Source: M3007 sp031373665 (GTDB lineage Bacteria > Bacteroidota > Bacteroidia > Chitinophagales > Saprospiraceae). From it: 64,000 bases of DNA. Where the stretch lies: the NCBI GenBank assembly GCA_031373665.1, contig JANMMZ010000005.1:114577-178576 (forward strand). The letters run 5' to 3'. The notes below the pieces were generated by a model. It saw only the letters and a program-made list of their open reading frames with translations, was not told the DNA's origin and made no database searches. The position numbers were made by a program, and so were the translations under genes. Below, in pieces: positions 17,701-27,313 of this stretch. The first letter of the stretch is position 1. The number at the start of each line of letters is the position of its first letter.

Positions 17701-18426
17701 ATGAAAAAATTAATTTTTGGAATTTGTATCCTTTTCTCTGTGGCATTTGCACAAGCGCAAAGCGCAGATGATATTATCTCTAAACACGTAGCTGCTACTG
17801 GAGGTAGTGCTTGGGAGAAAGTAAAAACCATGAAAATGGATATGAGTATGACTTCTCAAGCAGCACCGGGTATGACCATCCCTATGAACATGACTTTTGT
17901 GCACAAAAAAGCCATGCGTATGGATGTTACCGTTATGGGTATGACCCAGAGTGTTTGCATCAACGGCGATAAAGGTTGGGGCAATAACCCATTTGCTGGA
18001 CAAATAGATGCTGAACCATTGACTGCCGATGTGGTAAAAGAAATGAAAGATCAAACAGACCTTGCTGGCCACTTGAATGGTTACAAAGAGAAAGGCTACA
18101 CTGCTGAATACCTTGGCAAAGAGGATTTGGAAGGCACAGATGTCCATAAAATCAAATTGGTCATCAGCCCAACGCACATTCAATATTCATTGATTGATCC
18201 AGAAACTTTTCTTGAGATCAAGAATATTTCTGTTGTGACAGCCGATGGTAAAGAAACCACTTCGGAATCGGTCATGTCTAATTTCAAAACAGTGGATGGC
18301 CTTACTATGGCGCACACCATTGAGCAGAACAACCCGATGATGGGTGCTACCGTTATGACCGTCACTTCTTTGGTGATTAACCCAGAGATAGATGAGAAAA
18401 TATTTGAAATACCAGTGAAAAAATAA
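17701..18426 (+). CDS. LolA-like periplasmic protein
   Basis: 241 aa with a signal peptide (MKKLIFGICILFSVAFAQAQ). The start of the mature chain, SADDIISKHVAATGGSAWEK, followed by antiparallel beta strands (VKTMKMDMSM, HKKAMRMDVTV, GDKGWGNNP, YLGKEDLEGTDVHKIKLV), matches outer-membrane-lipoprotein-sorting-like proteins common in Bacteroidota. Such proteins have the LolA/LolB half-barrel fold that binds lipid chains; whether this one carries lipoproteins is unknown. It is unusually Met-rich. A terminator follows at 18453-18496, so it is monocistronic. Confidence 0.75.
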   Translation: MKKLIFGICILFSVAFAQAQSADDIISKHVAATGGSAWEKVKTMKMDMSMTSQAAPGMTIPMNMTFVHKKAMRMDVTVMGMTQSVCINGDKGWGNNPFAGQIDAEPLTADVVKEMKDQTDLAGHLNGYKEKGYTAEYLGKEDLEGTDVHKIKLVISPTHIQYSLIDPETFLEIKNISVVTADGKETTSESVMSNFKTVDGLTMAHTIEQNNPMMGATVMTVTSLVINPEIDEKIFEIPVKK

Positions 18427-18452
18427 GGTAAACTTTTAGATACCCTTTAGAC

Positions 18453-18496
18453 AAAAGTGTCATCAATCAGAGTTTTTCGATTGATGACACTTTTTT
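18453..18496 (+). terminator. Intrinsic terminator after the LolA-like gene
   Basis: AAAAGTGTCATCAATC pairs perfectly with GATTGATGACACTTTT (16 bp, loop AGAGTTTTTC), then further T residues to 18496. Confidence 0.9.
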
Positions 18497-18554
18497 AGAT
18501 ATGCTATTTCCAACCTGAAAACGATTTGTAATTCATCCTTCACTTCTCTTTCCT

Positions 18555-21500
18555 ATGCAAAAATTTTTCTTCTACTTTTTGCTGTTTAGCGCAGCCTTTT
18601 CTACCAGTACATATGCTCAAAAAGCCATAAAATTAAGTTCATCTACTTTCGGCCAAATGGAAGCCCGCCAAATTGGCCCAGCCGTCATGGGCGGACGTAT
18701 CACTGCCATAGAAGGTGTCAATAGTGAACCGCGTACCTTATATGTTGGTACGGCTGGCGGCGGTCTTTGGAAAAGCCGCACGGGTGGTTATAGTTACGAG
18801 CCACTGTTCGACAAACACCCACAATCTATTGGTGCTATTGCGATAGACCAAAATCACCCCGATACCGTATGGGTTGGTACTGGAGAGAGCAATATGCGGA
18901 ACAGCGTAGCCATCGGCCTAGGTATTTTTCGTTCTTCTGATGGAGGGCGCAACTGGGTCAAAATGGGTCTTGAAAATAGTGAACACATCTCTAAAATAAT
19001 TATCCACCCAACCAATGCCAACGTACTTTACGTGGCAGTGCCCGGCAAGTTGTGGAGTGATAGTCCTGATCGTGGCCTTTACAAAACCACCGATGGTGGC
19101 AAGACTTGGGAAAAAGTACTCTATGTAAATGAAAAAACAGGGTGCGCAGACGTACTCATGGATCCACGCAACCCCGATATATTATGGGCTGCCACTTGGC
19201 AGTTTCGCCGTACTCCGTACTCCTTCACATCTGGAGGATCTGGCAGTGCGCTGCATAAATCAACCGACGGGGGCAAAACATGGCGCAAAATCACCAATGG
19301 CCTCCCGACTACAGAATTTGGCCGTATTGCAATGGCCTTGGCATCCAGCGCTCCCGACAATTTATTGGCCATTGTAGAAAGTGATAAAACTGGTTTATAC
19401 ATTTCTGGTGATGGAGGCGAAAACTGGAAATTGCAGAGTTCGACCTCCAATGTAACGGCTCGTCCTTTCTACTTTAGTACCTTGGTCGTTGACCCTTACG
19501 AACCCAAGCGGATTTATCGCCCTTCATTTTCATTGTCTATTAGTAATGATGGAGGGTATTCATTTTCGGAAGCCAGCAATGATGGTGGTTGGGTACACTC
19601 TGACCACCATGCCCTTTGGATCAATCCAAAAAACACCCAACACATGTACTTAGGTACCGATGGGGGTGTGTATATGAGCATAGATCGCGGCTTGACTTGG
19701 TCGCATCAGAATATATTACCCGTTTCACAGTTTTACCATGTGCAAGTGGACGATCAAATACCGTATAATGTTTACGGCGGACTCCAAGACAATGGCTCTT
19801 GGCGCGGCCCATCATCCAGCCAAGGAGGCATCGAAAATCGTGATTGGCAAGGCGTTGGAGGTGGAGATGGATTTTGGGTGCAACCTGATGACTTAGATCC
19901 CAACATCGTATATTCAGAGAGCCAAGGTGGCAACGTACAGCGCCAAGACCTTAGGGTTAATCAAGGGCAATTCGTACAGCCACAAGCCGTTCAAGGCGAT
20001 CCTAAATTGCGTTGGAACTGGAACACCCCTATCGTGAAAAGTCCTGTTAATACCAAGGCGTTGTACATTGGGTCGCAGTTTTTGTACAAGACCACCGATC
20101 GTGGCAACAGTTGGATGCGTATTTCAAACGACTTGACCACCAATGACACCCTCAAGCAAAAACAAGCAGCCAGTGGTGGACTCACCGTGGACAATACTTC
20201 CGCAGAAAATCACTGCACTATATTTGCTATTGCACCATCTCCCCTTGATGAAAATTTGTTGTATGTCGGTACTGACGATGGCAATATTCAGGTGACCCGC
20301 GATGGAGGCAAAAACTGGGAATTGATTTCAAAAAACATAAGCGGTGTCCCAGCCGGCACGTGGATAAGCAGTATCGAACCCAGCAGGTTTAGCAAAGATG
20401 TGGTCTATGCTACTTTTGACAACCACGCTTATGGCGATATAAAATCATATGCCGCGCGTTCGGCGGATCAGGGTAAAACCTGGACCTTGGTCACCTCTGA
20501 AGGGGTTCAGGGTTATGCGCACATCATCCGTGAAGATCGGGTAGCAGATAATTTATTGTTTCTTGGCACTGAATTTGGCCTTTATGTCTCCAATGACATT
20601 GGTAAAACATGGGTGCTTTTCAAAGCCAATCTCCCAGAATACGTGGCCGTACGAGACATCATCATCCACCCTCGTACCAATGATTTGGTATTGGCTACAC
20701 ACGGCCGTGGGGTGTATATTATTGATGATATTTCGCCACTGCGCCTCCTGACAACAGAGTTGCTGCAAAAAGATGCTGCGCTGTTGCCAACTCGCCCAAC
20801 GGCGGTCACAACGGGTCATTTTAATCAATCTTTCCCCAACACCGGATCTTATGTAGGCCCCAATGGCCCTGAAGAAGCCCGCATCGTGTATTACCTGAAA
20901 GATCGTATCAGTACCGGCGATGTAAGTTTGGAAATACTGGATGAAAAAGGAGAGGTATTGATTACTATACCGGGTACAAAACGCAAGGGCATCAATGTAG
21001 CCCGCTGGGATATGCGACTGAAGGCACCAAAAGCAGCCAAAGGTGTAATGGTTCAAGGCGAATTCGGTGTTTATGCAGGTGCAATTGGCCCTATGGCATC
21101 GCCAGGGAAATATTCTGTCAGGATGAAAACACCGACCACTATGGAAGCCCGTGTACTTGACCTGATTCCAGATCCTTTGGCACCCACGATGGATTATACC
21201 AAACGCAAAGAAACGATCAATACCATGTTTGGGATGGTGGAAGAACTTGGATTGTTGGAAGGCCAAGTGAAGACGCTCCGCGACAGTACCAATCAACGTG
21301 CAGCGGTGGCTAAAAGCAAAAACGTCAAAGCAAAGTTAACCAAATACGGCGAACAACTAGATGTTTTCCATAGAACACTGACCGAAACTATTGTGTCTAG
21401 CGGGATCACTGGCGAAGAAAAATTGCGCGCTAAGGTAGGTCGTATTTATGTGATGACAGTATTTACAGATCAGCCACCGACCCAATCTACCCTCAATCGA

Positions 21501-21710
21501 ATGGCGTTCTTACAAGGTGAGATCAAACGGGCACAAGCAGAAGGTGCAGAGTATTTTACTCAATTGACGAACCTAAATAATGACCTTAAAAAAGAAAAAC
21601 TTAGCCCGTTGTCGGTACTAGATAAGGCTGGATTTTTAAAGGCATATGATGCCCCAACCTCCATGAGCAAATCTGGATTGATAGAGGCTGTAAAATCAGG
21701 ATCTAAGTAA
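18555..21710 (+). CDS. Secreted BNR/sortilin-type beta-propeller protein
   Basis: 1051 aa with a signal peptide ending at STYAQ. About 30-740 is made of Asp-box (BNR) repeats, such as SSDGGRNWVK, TTDGGKTWEKV, STDGGKTWRKI, SGDGGENWKL, TRDGGKNWEL and ADQGKTWTL, as in VPS10/sortilin and sialidase-like propellers. GQIGPAVMGGR-like sequence (ARQIGPAVMGGRI) near the start is shared by Bacteroidota 'glycosyl hydrolase' annotations. The C-terminal ~300 residues include a beta domain and a helical coiled region (EELGLLEGQVKTLRDST). No catalytic residues are evident, so it may bind proteins or glycans. Flanked by terminators at both ends. Confidence 0.85.
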   Translation: MQKFFFYFLLFSAAFSTSTYAQKAIKLSSSTFGQMEARQIGPAVMGGRITAIEGVNSEPRTLYVGTAGGGLWKSRTGGYSYEPLFDKHPQSIGAIAIDQNHPDTVWVGTGESNMRNSVAIGLGIFRSSDGGRNWVKMGLENSEHISKIIIHPTNANVLYVAVPGKLWSDSPDRGLYKTTDGGKTWEKVLYVNEKTGCADVLMDPRNPDILWAATWQFRRTPYSFTSGGSGSALHKSTDGGKTWRKITNGLPTTEFGRIAMALASSAPDNLLAIVESDKTGLYISGDGGENWKLQSSTSNVTARPFYFSTLVVDPYEPKRIYRPSFSLSISNDGGYSFSEASNDGGWVHSDHHALWINPKNTQHMYLGTDGGVYMSIDRGLTWSHQNILPVSQFYHVQVDDQIPYNVYGGLQDNGSWRGPSSSQGGIENRDWQGVGGGDGFWVQPDDLDPNIVYSESQGGNVQRQDLRVNQGQFVQPQAVQGDPKLRWNWNTPIVKSPVNTKALYIGSQFLYKTTDRGNSWMRISNDLTTNDTLKQKQAASGGLTVDNTSAENHCTIFAIAPSPLDENLLYVGTDDGNIQVTRDGGKNWELISKNISGVPAGTWISSIEPSRFSKDVVYATFDNHAYGDIKSYAARSADQGKTWTLVTSEGVQGYAHIIREDRVADNLLFLGTEFGLYVSNDIGKTWVLFKANLPEYVAVRDIIIHPRTNDLVLATHGRGVYIIDDISPLRLLTTELLQKDAALLPTRPTAVTTGHFNQSFPNTGSYVGPNGPEEARIVYYLKDRISTGDVSLEILDEKGEVLITIPGTKRKGINVARWDMRLKAPKAAKGVMVQGEFGVYAGAIGPMASPGKYSVRMKTPTTMEARVLDLIPDPLAPTMDYTKRKETINTMFGMVEELGLLEGQVKTLRDSTNQRAAVAKSKNVKAKLTKYGEQLDVFHRTLTETIVSSGITGEEKLRAKVGRIYVMTVFTDQPPTQSTLNRMAFLQGEIKRAQAEGAEYFTQLTNLNNDLKKEKLSPLSVLDKAGFLKAYDAPTSMSKSGLIEAVKSGSK

Positions 21711-21736
21711 CAGATTTTTAATGGGTTTTACATTTT

Positions 21737-21780
21737 AAAAAGTATCCAGATAGGCATTGTGCTTTTCTGGATACTTTTTT
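21737..21780 (+). terminator. Intrinsic terminator after the BNR protein gene
   Basis: AAAAGTATCCAGA pairs with TCTGGATACTTTT, ending in TTTTTT at 21775-21780. Confidence 0.88.
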
Positions 21781-21881
21781 GTTCATTGTTTTCGCAACGG
21801 TCAAATGAATGTATTATTAAGTTGTTTGCACACAAAGCATTTTGCCACCTAATTGTTATAACTAGGTTGTACTTTTGTGGC

Positions 21882-23231
21882 ATGAAATACATTGCACTTT
21901 TATTAGTATGCTGTTGCGCTTGCTCGCCTAAGCAGATAGATATTTACAAAAATAGCCCACAAGGCAATGCTAACCTTCAAAGTGGCCCCATGTTGGGCTA
22001 CAGTGAGATGAAGGAATCACTCATTTGGGTACAGACCAAATCCGAGTCAAAAGTTGTGGTGGCATACTGGGTTGAGGGCCAACCGGCTCAACGCTGGACA
22101 ACGGATGTTCAGACGACCCAAAAGTCAAGTGGATTTACCGCTAAGTGTATCGCTGATCAAGTAGAACCGGGTATGGTATATCAGTATGAGGTCATCATAA
22201 ATGGAACCGCAGCCAAATTGCCTTACCCTACTACTTTCAAGACACAAACCCTGTGGCAATGGCGCACCGACCCACCTGCATTCACGGTGGCTGCTGGTAG
22301 TTGTGCTTATGTCAACGAACCACCTTACGACCGTCCGGGCAAACCTTATGGTAGTAATTATCAGATTTTCACCAAAATAAACGACCAAAAGCCAGACCTG
22401 ATGCTTTGGTTGGGTGATAATGTGTATTATCGGGAAGTAGATTGGTTTACCCGCACGGGTATGATACACCGCAATACACAGGCGCGATCTTTGCCCGAAT
22501 TGCAGCCGTTATTGGCTTCTGCATCGCATTTTGCGATCTGGGACGATCATGATTATGGCCCCAATGATTCTGATGGCACTTTTGTGCATAAAGATATGGC
22601 CTACGAAGTGTTTCAAAATTTTTGGGGTAATCCAAGTTTTGGGGTGCAGGGACGAAAAGGCTGCACCACCATGTTTCAGTACAACGATGTAGAGTTTTTT
22701 TTACTTGATGATCGCTATTTCCGAACGCCCAATGATTGTAGTGAATGCCCCAACCGTAGTATGCTAGGCAAAGAACAATTGGATTGGATGTGCGGGGCAC
22801 TGGCTGCCAGCCGTGCTCCATTCAAAATGGTAGCCGTGGGTGGGCAGGTACTCACAACCAGCAAAAGCGGCGAAACCTTTTCAAATCTTTACCCCGAAGA
22901 GCGGGCTTATATCCTTGATTTCATTGAAAAAGAAAAAATCAAAGGTGTCGTTTTTTTAACCGGAGATCGGCATTTCACGGAGTTGAGCCTCGTTAAAAAC
23001 AAAGCGGGTATCTCGGTTTATGACTTGACGGCCTCTCCTTTTACATCGGGCACTTTTGCGGATGCTGCCACCAAAGAATTGAACGACAACAGGGTGGAAG
23101 GCACGGTCGTCACTGTCCATAATTTTGCTACCTTGCATTTCAGTGGCCCACGGAAACAAAGACAATTGACCATCAAAGTGTTTGATTACGAAGGCAAAGA
23201 ACTTTGGGCCAAATCCATTTCACAAGAATAA
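21882..23231 (+). CDS. PhoD-like alkaline phosphatase family lipoprotein
   Basis: 449 aa. The start MKYIALLLVCCCACSPK gives a lipoprotein-type signal; an upstream in-frame ATG at 21759 lies within the previous terminator and is rejected. A TACTTTTG box at 21870-21877 is so close to the ATG that the message could be nearly leaderless. An N-terminal fibronectin-like domain (about 35-125) precedes the PhoD metallophosphatase: GSCAYVNEP, MLWLGDNVYYREVDW, IWDDHDYGPNDSDG and FLTGDRHFTEL supply the metal ligands. It hydrolyses phosphate mono- or diesters outside the cytoplasm. gpsA follows 11 bases after, so they are probably co-transcribed. Confidence 0.88.
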   Translation: MKYIALLLVCCCACSPKQIDIYKNSPQGNANLQSGPMLGYSEMKESLIWVQTKSESKVVVAYWVEGQPAQRWTTDVQTTQKSSGFTAKCIADQVEPGMVYQYEVIINGTAAKLPYPTTFKTQTLWQWRTDPPAFTVAAGSCAYVNEPPYDRPGKPYGSNYQIFTKINDQKPDLMLWLGDNVYYREVDWFTRTGMIHRNTQARSLPELQPLLASASHFAIWDDHDYGPNDSDGTFVHKDMAYEVFQNFWGNPSFGVQGRKGCTTMFQYNDVEFFLLDDRYFRTPNDCSECPNRSMLGKEQLDWMCGALAASRAPFKMVAVGGQVLTTSKSGETFSNLYPEERAYILDFIEKEKIKGVVFLTGDRHFTELSLVKNKAGISVYDLTASPFTSGTFADAATKELNDNRVEGTVVTVHNFATLHFSGPRKQRQLTIKVFDYEGKELWAKSISQE

Positions 23232-23242
23232 AAAATCAATAT

Positions 23243-24295
23243 ATGGCCTCATCGGCATTTAATACGGTTGGAGTACTGGGTGCAGGAAGTTTTGGCACGG
23301 CTATAGCCAACCTTTTGGCCTACAATTCGGAAGTGCTTTTGTTTAGCCGAAAACCCGAAACGGTGGAAAGCATCAACCGTACTCGAAAGCACTTGGGCGT
23401 GGATATTTCGCCACGAGTCACCGCTACCAGCGATCTGGAAGAATTGGCCAAGCATTGTACCTTGATTTTTCCGATTGTGCCTTCCAATAGTTTTCGGAGC
23501 ATGATCCATACTTTGGCTCCTTATTTGCGTCCCCATCATATTGTGATACATGGTACCAAAGGATTGGATCTTAAAAATATTGACGAATCTGAACTGAACA
23601 AACCAGGACTAACACTCAGCCGTACCAATGTGCGTACGATGAGTGAGGTTATTTTGGAGGAGAGCAGTGTGGTGCGGGTAGGATGCCTTAGTGGACCCAA
23701 TTTGTCTGCCGAAATCATAGCAGGGCAGCCAGCAGCTACCTTGGTTGGCAGTAGGTTTAGAGAAGTGATACAGGCTGGACAAACCTCCCTCAATAGTTCT
23801 AGATTTCATGTATATGGCTCTTATGATATCATTGGCGCTGAATTGGCGGGTGCTTTAAAAAATATTATTGCCATAGGGTCTGGCGTACTCGGCGGCTTAG
23901 GGCTAGGTCGCAATATACAAGGGCTTCTGATTTCGAGGGGGTTGGCTGAAATGATCTATTTTGGCAAATCCTTAGGCACATCTAGCCAAGCATTTATGGG
24001 TGTGGCAGGCATCGGCGACTTGGTGGCTACTGCGACCAGTACTAATAGCCGCAATTATAGTTTTGGCGCGCGGTTGGCCAAAGGCGAGACCACTCAACAG
24101 ATACAGGCATCTATGCCTGAGTTGGCAGAGGGCGTACGCACCTTGCTGATTGCCAATGCCTTGGCCAGACATTATAAACTGCATGTGCCCATTACGGCTA
24201 TGCTCAATGCAGTGGTACATGAATCATTTCCCATCGAAAAAGCAATGGAATACCTAATGACTTATCCTTATGCGATTGATGTGGATTTTATGTAG
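23243..24295 (+). CDS. gpsA: NAD(P)-dependent glycerol-3-phosphate dehydrogenase
   Basis: 350 aa cytoplasmic enzyme reducing dihydroxyacetone phosphate to sn-glycerol-3-phosphate for phospholipid synthesis. N-terminal Rossmann motif VGVLGAGSFGTAIANLLA; conserved HGTKGLD, CLSGPNLSAEI (with the substrate-binding SGPN), GAELAGALKNIIAIGSGVLGG (catalytic Lys), and AGIGDLVATATSTNSRNYSFG. The start at 23243 places the nucleotide-binding strand about 7 residues in; an earlier ATG at 23204 lies inside the phosphatase gene. Converges with the MBL-fold gene. Confidence 0.96.
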   Translation: MASSAFNTVGVLGAGSFGTAIANLLAYNSEVLLFSRKPETVESINRTRKHLGVDISPRVTATSDLEELAKHCTLIFPIVPSNSFRSMIHTLAPYLRPHHIVIHGTKGLDLKNIDESELNKPGLTLSRTNVRTMSEVILEESSVVRVGCLSGPNLSAEIIAGQPAATLVGSRFREVIQAGQTSLNSSRFHVYGSYDIIGAELAGALKNIIAIGSGVLGGLGLGRNIQGLLISRGLAEMIYFGKSLGTSSQAFMGVAGIGDLVATATSTNSRNYSFGARLAKGETTQQIQASMPELAEGVRTLLIANALARHYKLHVPITAMLNAVVHESFPIEKAMEYLMTYPYAIDVDFM

Positions 24296-24371
24296 TGTTT
24301 AATATTAAGTAGATATTCGTTTTCTTGCACATTAATTTTAGGAACGGTGTATCATTGAGGGGCTTTTGTTT

Positions 24372-25010
24372 TTATAAAAACGGATTACTTTCCATTTCAT
24401 GTCGTATGGTCGTAGTAGGGCCATGACCAGAATAGACTACAGTCGCACCCGGCAATGTGAATAATTCTGATCGAATACTCGCTAAAAGGGTTTCCATATG
24501 GCCGCCGGGTAGATCAGTGCGGCCAATACTTTCAAAAAACAGTACATCTCCGGCTATGACAAACTCGGATGCCTCACAATAAAAAGAAAGGCTGGCTGGC
24601 GAATGCCCTGGCGTAAACAAGGTTTTTAGGCTAGTATTGCCAAAGGCAACTATATCGCCCGGCTCAATGAAAGCAGAGGCCTCGGGCGATAACTGAATAT
24701 TGGGTACTCCGTACATTTTACAGACATCCGGGAATCGTGCCAATACTGAGACTTCACCTCGGTGTATTTCAAGACCCAACTGCCAAGTATTGGCCACAAA
24801 TGCATTGCCAAATATATGATCTAAGTGGCAATGGGTATTGATGAGTCGAACAGGGGTCAATTGGTGTTCTTCAATAAATGCCTTCAATTGGTCGCGCTCT
24901 TCTTGTGTGTAACAGCCCGGATCAAAAATAACGCATTCGCCCGTTTCGTCATATACAATATAGGTATTTTCTCCGAAAGGATTGGTTTCTATGCAGTGTA
25001 CTTGTGTCAT
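24372..25010 (-). CDS. MBL-fold metallohydrolase, glyoxalase II-like
   Basis: 212 aa. Metallo-beta-lactamase fold with the signature THCHLDHIFGN (HxHxDH), then FTPGHSPASLSF (His), VIAGDVLFFESIGRTDLPGG (bridging Asp) and YSGHGPTTTIRHE (His). The GRTDLPGG sequence is typical of the YcbL/glyoxalase II subgroup. It lacks the long C-terminal substrate domain of classic glyoxalase II, so the substrate could be a thioester or another small molecule. Single gene, divergent from the alpha/beta hydrolase gene at 25145. Confidence 0.9.
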   Translation of the reverse strand: MTQVHCIETNPFGENTYIVYDETGECVIFDPGCYTQEERDQLKAFIEEHQLTPVRLINTHCHLDHIFGNAFVANTWQLGLEIHRGEVSVLARFPDVCKMYGVPNIQLSPEASAFIEPGDIVAFGNTSLKTLFTPGHSPASLSFYCEASEFVIAGDVLFFESIGRTDLPGGHMETLLASIRSELFTLPGATVVYSGHGPTTTIRHEMESNPFL

Positions 25011-25144
25011 TATAAAGATAATTTACCTGTGCCGTGTTATTTTCTAGTGCGCATTAAAAGATATTTCGCAAAGGTATCAAACAAAGCTTTGAAAATAACG
25101 TTATCTGTGCGTTTATTCCTGTATTGGACTCTTTAAAAAAGACA

Positions 25145-26233
25145 ATGACATTATCAACATCGTTTCATACTAGCCAATCTGCCCGTCGTTCCGGGCTTAT
25201 GTCGAGGCTATTCACCTGCACCGCTCCCTTGTTATTCAAAGGCATTTTTGCTGCGGCACAAACAGAACCGTATCCCGGTCAGCCCGCTACTGGCCCGGGC
25301 GGTGCCGAGTACGTGCATAGTTCCGTTGCTTTTTACGACCACGCTACCACGGCTGATGGGTATTGGCTATTTTTACCAGCCACCCCTACCCCCGATACGG
25401 CAGAAGTGGTGGTTTTTCTACATGGTTATGGCGCGTACAATCCATTTTGCTATGGGAAATGGATCAAACACTTGGTCGCCAAAGGCAATATTGTAATTTA
25501 TCCGCGCTACCAAAAAAACCTAGTTTGGCCTCGGCCTGATGCTTTTCCTGAAAATGCCGCTAAAGGCATCTTGGATGCATTGAGTCATTTGGAGGCACAT
25601 GGCCCCATTAAGCCTAAATTGGACAAAGTAGCCTATATAGGCCATTCGTATGGCGGTGTTATCGCTGCTTGGCTCGGATGCCATTGGGAAAAAATGGGGG
25701 TACCAAAGCCAGTTTCTATGCTGCTTTGTGAACCAGGAACAGGCCCTTTCAAAGGTGCTATATTAGATTGTTATGAAAACCTCCCCAAAGACCTTAAATT
25801 GGTCACTATAGCTGGAGAAGATGACTATGTGGTGGGTGATTTTATTAGTTCAAAGGTGTTCTTAACCGCCACCAATACCTTAGAAAAAAAGTTTTTGATC
25901 CAACATCGAGATACCAGTGACCGACCTTGGGTATTGGCCTCTCACTCAGAGCCATATTGCTATGATCTTGATTTTGATACTGGGATACGTAACTATACGG
26001 CGCAGAAGGTTTTGCGCGTTTCGCGCCTTGATTCTGTTGATTTTTATTGCTATTGGAAAATTGCAGATGCCCTCATAGATTACACCAGAAAAGGGACAAA
26101 TAGAGCATTTTGCCTTGGAGATGGCCCCGAATTGACCTATATGGGACAACGTAAAAATGGACAACCCATCAAACCAATGACCATCGTCCGAAAAGAAATG
26201 TTTAGAGTGGAAGAGGCCATTACTAGCTATTAA
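25145..26233 (+). CDS. Alpha/beta hydrolase (lipase/dienelactone-hydrolase type)
   Basis: Up to 362 aa. Nucleophile elbow GHSYGGVIAAWLG, oxyanion strand VVVFLHGYGAYNPF and acid region LVTIAGEDDYVVG indicate an alpha/beta hydrolase; SEPYCYDLDFDTGIRNY is a likely lid/His region. Possible starts are ATG at 25145 or 25199; from the latter, MSRLFTCTAPLLFKGIFAAA reads as a signal peptide ending before QTEPYPG, so the product is probably exported. The SGNH hydrolase gene begins 12 bases after the stop, and a lipoprotein gene follows, making a probable three-gene operon of exported hydrolases. Confidence 0.8.
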   Translation: MTLSTSFHTSQSARRSGLMSRLFTCTAPLLFKGIFAAAQTEPYPGQPATGPGGAEYVHSSVAFYDHATTADGYWLFLPATPTPDTAEVVVFLHGYGAYNPFCYGKWIKHLVAKGNIVIYPRYQKNLVWPRPDAFPENAAKGILDALSHLEAHGPIKPKLDKVAYIGHSYGGVIAAWLGCHWEKMGVPKPVSMLLCEPGTGPFKGAILDCYENLPKDLKLVTIAGEDDYVVGDFISSKVFLTATNTLEKKFLIQHRDTSDRPWVLASHSEPYCYDLDFDTGIRNYTAQKVLRVSRLDSVDFYCYWKIADALIDYTRKGTNRAFCLGDGPELTYMGQRKNGQPIKPMTIVRKEMFRVEEAITSY

Positions 26234-26245
26234 TTACTATTACGT

Positions 26246-26920
26246 ATGCATCATAAATTAACTTTATTTTCAATTAGCCTTATGGCTTTTTCCTTATTTT
26301 CTTTTAATATAATGAGCAAGACAAAGCGCGTTATTTTTTTGGGCGATAGTATCACACAGGCTGGAATAGACACAGGTGGATACATTAGAATAATGGACGA
26401 TATGCTGAAATCTAAAAATAGAGATAGCACGTTTGAACTTCTGGGTGCAGGTGTCAGCGGGAACAAAGTATATGATCTTTATCTACGCTTAGAAACCGAT
26501 GTGCTGGAAAAGAAGCCAGATGTGGTATTCATATTCGTGGGCATCAATGATATATGGCATAAGAAAATGGGTACTGGCACTGATGAAGATAAGTATTGCA
26601 AGTTTTATGAGGCCATTATCCGTAAGTTGCAGGCGCAGAATATTGAAGTGGTTTTGGCGACGCCGCCTTGTATCGGCGAAAGAATAGATTATACCAACCC
26701 ACAAGATGGAGACCTAAACCTGTATTCATCGTTTATTAGACAAATGGCTCAAAAATTCAATTGCAAATTGGCCGATCTTCGGACGGAATTTGTGAAATAT
26801 GAAGTAGCCAAGAATGAAAAAAACCAATGGGAGGGAATATTGACAACCGATGGGGTACACCTCAATGATAGAGGGAACCAATTGGTGGCCGAAATATTTT
26901 TGGAACAATTACAAAACTAG
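26246..26920 (+). CDS. SGNH/GDSL hydrolase family protein
   Basis: 224 aa. An N-terminal hydrophobic stretch (FSISLMAFSLFSFNIM) suggests export. The four SGNH blocks are visible: FLGDSITQAGIDTGG (Ser), GAGVSGNKVYD (Gly), FVGINDIWHKK (Asn) and TDGVHLNDRGNQLVAE (Asp/His). It hydrolyses ester bonds, as in lipases, lysophospholipases or carbohydrate acetylesterases; with the acetyl-xylan-esterase-like gene nearby a carbohydrate esterase is plausible (inference). It sits in an operon with the preceding alpha/beta hydrolase and the following small lipoprotein. Confidence 0.9.
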   Translation: MHHKLTLFSISLMAFSLFSFNIMSKTKRVIFLGDSITQAGIDTGGYIRIMDDMLKSKNRDSTFELLGAGVSGNKVYDLYLRLETDVLEKKPDVVFIFVGINDIWHKKMGTGTDEDKYCKFYEAIIRKLQAQNIEVVLATPPCIGERIDYTNPQDGDLNLYSSFIRQMAQKFNCKLADLRTEFVKYEVAKNEKNQWEGILTTDGVHLNDRGNQLVAEIFLEQLQN

Positions 26921-26926
26921 TCGGCC

Positions 26927-27307
26927 ATGGGGAACACCGTAAAATACCTATGCCTTATGTTGGTATTGTTGTCATGCAATGACCCCATATTGTCGCCACA
27001 GACTGAAAAGAAAGAGGCAGCGGCTATCACCGTAAAAATCTGTGCGTGCATGGCTCCGCTCATTGCCCTCAATCAGGAAGCCAAGGCATTGACTGAATCA
27101 GAGGATCCAGCAGCCGTTGCGGCCCTGTTGGCCAAATTGCAACAAGCCGAATCCGTACACGACGAGGCAAAGGATTGCCTTAGGCGACTAAAACCTGAAA
27201 TTAAATCCTTGACCGACAAACAAAAAAAAGGATTTTCAGCGCAAATACAAGCGAATTGCCCAGAATCGGCAGGGCAGGGGGAATTGTTGGAGGTGGTGTT
27301 GGAGTGA
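26927..27307 (+). CDS. Small lipoprotein, unknown function
   Basis: 126 aa. MGNTVKYLCLMLVLLSCND is a lipoprotein signal with lipobox LLSC. The mature part is helical and charged (ALNQEAKALTESEDPAAVAA, then KLQQAESVHDEAKDCLRRLK) with three further Cys (CACMAP near residue 40, DCLRR and a C-terminal NCPES). It starts 6 bases after the SGNH gene stop. I do not recognise the family. Confidence 0.75.
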   Translation: MGNTVKYLCLMLVLLSCNDPILSPQTEKKEAAAITVKICACMAPLIALNQEAKALTESEDPAAVAALLAKLQQAESVHDEAKDCLRRLKPEIKSLTDKQKKGFSAQIQANCPESAGQGELLEVVLE

Positions 27308-27313
27308 GGCTAT

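Noticed and set aside
20553..21296. 247-aa minus-strand open frame
   Set aside because: Lies wholly antisense to the BNR propeller gene, composition rich in His/Cys/Phe typical of a shadow frame.
25124..25145. Upstream start for the alpha/beta hydrolase
   Set aside because: The extra codons lie next to the divergent gene's control region and give no signal peptide; later Met codons fit better.
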